From Rostrohypoxylon terebratum (taxonomy: Eukaryota > Ascomycota > Sordariomycetes > Xylariales > Hypoxylaceae), in contig MU385907.1 of the NCBI GenBank assembly GCA_022497145.1, positions 62,001 through 126,000 of the forward strand: DNA of 64,000 bases, given 5' to 3'. The position numbers were made by a program, and so were the translations under genes. Position 1 is the stretch's first letter, and the number at the start of each line of letters is the position of its first letter. Below are positions 58,697 through 64,000 of the stretch, piece by piece. Below the pieces are notes generated by a model. It saw nothing but the letters and a program-made list of their open reading frames with translations, was not told the origin of the DNA and made no database searches.

Positions 58697-61600
58697 ATGG
58701 CTCTCGACAAGAAGACCAAGTTGGTGGTTGTTGGCCTGGGAATGGTCGGCATTGCCTTCATGTGAGTAAACTACTGACCTACCGCTATGCCATATTCCTA
58801 ATTAGCCGTCAGAGAGAAACTCTTGAAGCTAGACGCCAGAACCCACGAATACAACATCGTCGTCATAGGCGAGGAGCCCCACCTGGCCTATAACCGAGTC
58901 GGCCTCACAAGTTTCTTCAGCCATCGAAAGGTCGAGAACTTATATCTAAATCCCAAAGAATGGGTATGTAGTTCAAGAGGGATCTGACCCTTCATAAGTG
59001 ACTTACATACCATGTAGTATACACAACACGCCCCAGACAATAAGTTAAATTATCACCTGAATACTTTGGTCACTGCCATAGACCCTTCGAATAAGACGGT
59101 AGCATGTGCCAATGGCGACGTGGTTTCATACGATATCCTCGTTCTGGCAACGGGGTCCGACGCGATCCTGCCTCGCCACACCCCCGGATACGACGCCAAT
59201 GGCGTATTCGTGTACCGGACCATCGAGGACCTACAGAACCTCATCGCGTTTGGCGAGTCGCATAAGGGGACAGTCGGTGCCGTCGTCGGTGGCGGGTTAC
59301 TAGGTCTCGAAGCAGCGAACGCCATGATGGACCTGAAAAGCTACGAGAAGGTGAAACTCGTCGAGAGAAACAAATGGGTTCTAAGCCGGCAGCTGGACGC
59401 AGAAGCTGGCAATCTGGTCGTGGAGAAAGTCACAGAGCTAGGACTGGAGATCCTGCTAAGCAAGAGAGTCGGGCAAATAAAAGTCGACCCAAAAAATAAC
59501 GTGACGGGAGTCGTGTTCGAGGACGGCGAGCAGATGGACTGTTCAACGATCTGCTTTGCCATCGGTGTGCAGCCTAGGGACAGCCTAGCGAGAAGTGCGG
59601 GCATCAAGTGTGCTGAAAAGGGCGGCGGCATCCTCGTCAACGACGACCTAAGCACGAGCGCGCCAGACATCTACGCCATCGGCGAATGCGCGAGCTGGAA
59701 GAACCAAACCTTCGGCCTCATCGCCCCGGGTGTCGAGATGGCCGACGTCCTCTCCTTCAACCTAACACAAGCCAAGATTCACGTCCCCCGGGTCTTCAAG
59801 CGGCCCGACCTAAGCACCAAACTCAAGCTCCTCGGCGTCGACGTGGCCAGTTTCGGCGACTTCTTCGCCGACCGAGACGGCCCCAGTTCCCTACCCGCGA
59901 AAGCGGCGAGGAAGACGACGAAGACGACGGAGGATCAAAAAACCCCCTCGGTCAAGGCGCTCACGTACAAGGACCCCTTCGCCCAGGTGTACAAGAAATA
60001 CCTCTTCACTTCCGACGGCAAGTACCTGCTGGGCGGGATGATGATCGGGGATACCCGCGACTACATCAAGCTAGTCCCCCTGGTCAAGAACCAAAAAGAG
60101 CTCACCATCCCCCCCGCGGAGCTGATCCTCGGCGCGAAGAAAGAAGGCGGCGACGACGGGACCGACGACCTAGACGACGACACGCAGATCTGCTCCTGCC
60201 ACAACGTGACGAAGGGGGACGTCGTCAGCGTCGTGAAGGACGGCTCGTGCAAGACCGTAGGCGACGTCAAGGCGTGCACGAAAGCCGGCACGGGGTGCGG
60301 CGGCTGCGTGCCGCTCGTGACCAGCATCTTCGCGAAGACGATGGCCGACATGGGCGCCGAGGTGACGAACTACCTGTGCGCGCACTTCAGCTACTCGCGC
60401 GCGGACCTCTTCCACATCGTCAGCGTGAAGCAGCTGGACACCTTCGCCGACGTGATGCGCGAGGCGGGCAACGACCCCGAGTCCGACGGGTGCGAGGCCT
60501 GCAAGCCGGCCGTGGCCAGCATTTTCGCGTCGCTGTGGAATAAGCACGTCATGAGCAAGCCTATGCACGGCTTACAGGAGACGAACGATCGGTTCCTGGG
60601 AAACATCCAGCGGAACGGCACGTTCTCGGTCGTCCCCCGCGTCTCGGCGGGCGAGATCACGCCGGATAAGTTGATTGTCATTGGCGAGGTCGCGAAGAAG
60701 TATAACCTGTACACCAAGATCACCGGTGGCCAGCGCATCGACATGTTTGGGGCGAAGAAGCAAGATCTGATTGATATCTGGGCGAGGCTGATCGAAGGCG
60801 GCATGGAAAGCGGTCACGCGTACGCCAAGTCGCTGCGGACCGTTAAGAGCTGCGTCGGCACGTCGTGGTGCCGGTTCGGTGTAGGAGATAGCGTAGGTAT
60901 GGCCGTACGCATCGAAGAGCGATATAAGAGCATACGCAGTCCGCACAAGATAAAAGGCGGCGTCAGCGGTTGCGTGCGCGAGTGCGCCGAGGCACGGAAT
61001 AAGGAGTATGTCTACCCTTTCATCCTACCCTTTCCTCCTACACCACCATGTATGTCATGCTAACTAGATATCAAATAGCTTCGGCCTCGTAGCCACCGAA
61101 AAAGGCTTCAACATCTTCGTCGCCGGCAACGGCGGCGCCAACCCAAAGCACTCCGACCTCCTCGCCAAAGACGTGCCCCCCTCTGAAGTCATCCCGATCC
61201 TCGACCGGTACCTGATGTTCTACATCCGCACGGCGGACAAGCTGCAACGCACAGCGCGGTGGCTCGAGGCGCTCCCGGGCGGGCTCGCCTACCTAAAACA
61301 AGTGATCCTAGAGGACAAGCTCGGCATTTGCGCCTCGCTCGAAGCGCAGATGCAAGCGCTCGTAGACTCCTTCTTCGACGAGTGGGCCGAGGCGGTGCGG
61401 GACCCGATCCTCGCGCGCAAGTTCGCGCAGTTCGCGAACACGCCCGAGACGCTCGAGACCGTCGAGACGACAGAAGACCGCGGCCAGACGCGGCCCGTGG
61501 ACTGGCCTCGGGCGGCCGCCGCGGAGGATTTCAAGGGGCTGAAGGACCGCTGGACGAGCACGACCTGGCAGCCGGTGATCGAGGCGCGGTACTTTGCCGG

Positions 61601-62216
61601 CGCCGACGCGACCCCGAACGGCATCAGCGCGAACATCAAGCGCGGGGACACGCAGCTCGCCTTGTGGCGTGTCCGCGGCAAGTACTACGCCACCCAGCAG
61701 ATGTGTCCTCACAAGCGGTCCTTCGCGCTATCCGATGGTTTGATAGGACAGGACGTGGCGACGCCTCCCTCGCCACCTGCCTCCCCTTCCTCTTCTTCGC
61801 CTACCCCCTCCGATCCGTCTTCTCCCGCGCCAAAGAAAGAACCTTGTGGCAGCCAAACGACCCCGTGGATATCTTGCCCCTTCCACAAACGCAATTTCGA
61901 CCTCACCTCCGGATCCTGCCGCAATGACGCCGACCTCTCCATCGCCACCTTCGCGGCAGAGGAGCGCGCCGACGGGATGGTCTACCTCAAGCTCCCGCCT
62001 ATCGAGGAGCTGGACGCCGCGTTGGGCACCAGCAAGTGGATGGTCCGGAAAGGCGATGCGCCTGGGGGAGAGTTCGAGGAGTTGGATAAGAAGATCGGCT
62101 TTAAGGGGAGGAGGGCCAAGAGGGCTGGTGTCGACCCGAATGGGAATGGAAAAGTTGAGGGAGACGGGGCTGTGAGGAAGACTGGCGGAGGTTGTGGTGT
62201 TGCGGTGGATTGGTAA
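58697..62216 (+). CDS. niiA: Assimilatory nitrite reductase [NAD(P)H] (NirB-NirD fusion)
   Basis: Reduces nitrite to ammonium in the cytosol, the second step of nitrate assimilation. Four exons: 58697..58761, 58813..58963, 59018..61005 and 61079..62216, about 1113 residues. FAD site VVVGLGMVG (10-18); NAD(P) site VVGGGLLGLE (~161). A BFD-type [2Fe-2S] motif CSCHN (Cys 464, 466) pairs with CGGC (499, 502). A second Cys pair DGCEAC is near 564. The siroheme/[4Fe-4S] ligands are SCVGTSWC (684, 690) and GCVREC (724, 728). The C-terminal Rieske-type NirD domain has CPHKR (944, 946) and CPFHKR (1001, 1004), with an unusual ~30-residue Pro/Ser insert between them. The exon 3/4 junction restores NKDFGLVA. 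Candidate NirA and GATA sites lie upstream. No nitrate reductase or transporter gene is in the window. Confidence 0.97.
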
Positions 62217-62786
62217 GAGGTGTAACTATTATGTACGAAGGAAAGCGATGTCTAGCATCTTCTTGTTTTACGTATAAGCTATCATCACTTTACTTGTATT
62301 TCAACCTACCTAGTAGGTCCTAGTTATTGTACCTATCTATCCCGGGATATTAAATACCCCAGGATACTAGTCATATTATCCAGACAAGGTGTATGAGTAT
62401 GAAGAATGCTTACGAATATTCGAATTGAACTGTATTACAAAGCCTAGCAGTAAGCATTAACAACAATACAAGTTAAGTCGTCACGTAATTAAAACAAGAC
62501 AATGGATTCTTGTTCTTCACTACTAGGAATAAATTTCCTTTTTTTCTCTCCAGACGAACACCGCAGAGGTATATCTAACAAGCCCCAAAGACCGTTTAAT
62601 TGACCAGGACGATCAACTTCATTACTTTATATCCATTGAAGGTCTTAGGTGACAAATGGGGGGCGCGAGAATAGTATAGGAGACGAGAACCACCAAAAAC
62701 GTCACACGCCTACTCTTCCCATCCGTGCCGTGCCAACAAATTTGTATGGTGCCGTGTAGGGAAATGGGTATAAGACGCGTTCAGCT
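62217..62786. other. Convergent spacer niiA / beta-tubulin
   Basis: 570 nt of mostly AT-rich sequence between two convergent stops; both 3' UTRs presumably lie here. No other feature is seen. Confidence 0.6.
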
Positions 62787-64000
62787 TTACTCCTCGCCCT
62801 CGACGGGCACCTCCTCCTCGTAGTCCTCTTCCTCCTCGTCCACACCAGCATCCTGGTACTGCTGGTACTCGCTGACCAAATCGTTCATATTGGACTCGGC
62901 CTCGGTGAACTCCATCTCGTCCATACCCTCACCAGTGTACCAATGCAAGAAAGCCTTGCGTCGGAACATAGCAGTGAACTGCTCGCCAACACGCTTGAAG
63001 AGCTCCTGGATGGCAGTCGAGTTACCGACGAAGGTAGACGACATCTTGAGGCCGCGGGGAGGAATCGAGCAAAGAGCAGTCTGGACGTTATTGGGGATCC
63101 ACTCAACGAAGTACGACGAGTTCTTGTTCTGGACGTTGCGCATCTGGTCCTCAACCTCCTTCATGGAGATCTTGCCACGGCTAGAAGATTCAAATTAGCA
63201 TGACGTCTGAGAAGTATCAATGGGATATTATCTTACAAGATGGCAGAGCACGTCAGGTAACGACCGTTGCGGAAGTCAGAAGCAGCCATCATGTTCTTGG
63301 GGTCGAACATCTGCTGGGTCAACTCAGGAACGGTAACGGCGCGGAAGGAGTAGGCGCCACGACTGGTCAAGGGAGCGAAGCCGACCATGAAGAAGTGAAG
63401 ACGAGGGAAAGGAACCATGTTGACGGCAAGCTTGCGCAAGTCAGAGTTAAGCTGACCAGGGAAACGCAAGCAAGTGGTGACACCAGACATGACAGCAGAG
63501 ACCAGGTGGTTCAGGTCGCCGTAAGAAGGGTTGGACAGCTTGAGAGTACGCATGCAGATATCGTACAGAGCTTCGTTGTCGATACAGAAGGTCTCATCGG
63601 AGTTCTCAACCAACTGGTGAACCGAGAGAGTGGCGTTGTAAGGCTCGACGACGGTGTCGGAAACCTTGGGAGAGGGAACGACGGAGAAAGTAGCCATCAT
63701 ACGGTCGGGGAACTCCTCGCGGATCTTAGAGATCAACAAGGTACCCATACCGGCACCGGTACCACCACCGAGAGAGTGTGTGATTTGGAAACCCTGGAGG
63801 CAGTCGCAGCCTTCAGCCTCACGACGGACAACATCAAGAACGTTGTCAACTAGCTCAGCACCCTCAGTGTAATGACCCTTCGCCCAGTTGTTTCCGGCAC
63901 CAGACTGGCCGAAGACGAAGTTGTCGGGACGGAAAAGTTGGCCGAAGGGGCCAGCACGGACGGCGTCCATAGTACCCGGCTCGAGATCGACGAGGACGGC
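62787..64000 (-). CDS. TUB2: Beta-tubulin (N-terminus beyond window)
   Basis: A microtubule subunit. Two exons are visible: 63237 to the right edge, and 62787..63180; the intron is 63181..63236 and splits the Phe of AIFRGKIS. Visible protein runs from about residue 63 (AVLVDLEPGT) to the C-terminus. The GTP-binding motif GGGTGAGMGT is intact. The acidic tail ends EEEDYEEEVPVEGEE. Using standard numbering, Phe167, Glu198 and Phe200 are present; these are the residues most often changed in benzimidazole-resistant fungi, so this allele is of the sensitive type at those sites. The first ~62 residues and the 5' introns typical of fungal tubulin genes are off the edge. Confidence 0.98.

Overview
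The window is nuclear DNA from a filamentous ascomycete, most likely a Sordariomycete. The evidence is short GT-AG introns (about 50-60 nt, up to ten exons per gene), CT-rich leaders, fungal-only families (HET domain, fused assimilatory nitrite reductase, Yap1-type bZIP with two cysteine-rich domains) and ascomycete-type beta-tubulin. I cannot name the species. Long intergenic spacers of 2-4.5 kb carry scattered TAGGTACC/CCTAGG-rich tracts.

Layout. 1-1128: heme A synthase COX15, cut by the left edge. 1795-7450: a divergent pair of metal transporters, a Mn-type CDF exporter (-) and a ZIP importer (+), with a 2.1 kb spacer. 10235-14937: a more lineage-specific block with a HET-domain gene (-) and an uncharacterised multi-pass membrane protein (+), head to head. 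17370-24207: CNOT9/Rcd1 (CCR4-NOT subunit) and a Kin1/PAR-1 polarity kinase, both (-). 28161-34668: RNA and ribosome biogenesis genes: GPATCH1-like G-patch protein (+), UTP14 (-), mitochondrial ribosomal protein mL41 (+). 35160-41370: HSL-type alpha/beta hydrolase with a long tail (-), TSR2 (+) and a BSD-domain protein (-). 44511-46463: oxidative-stress regulator Yap1. 49624-51727: a YANK/STK32-type AGC kinase with a myristoylation-type N-terminus. 56252-56789: a broken GFA/CENP-V-type zinc protein gene. 58697-62216: nitrite reductase with candidate nitrogen-control sites upstream. 62787-64000: beta-tubulin, cut by the right edge.

Functional themes are metal homeostasis (the CDF/ZIP pair), ribosome production (UTP14, TSR2, mL41, and GPATCH1 in splicing), signalling (Kin1, STK32, Yap1) and nitrogen assimilation. 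Most genes are conserved housekeeping genes. The most open questions concern the HET/membrane-protein block, the GFA pseudogene, two G-quadruplex-capable tracts and a possible gene remnant near 42 kb. I found no CRISPR array, intact transposon, rRNA or convincing tRNA. Exon boundaries were set by hand from GT/AG signals, reading phase and family motifs.
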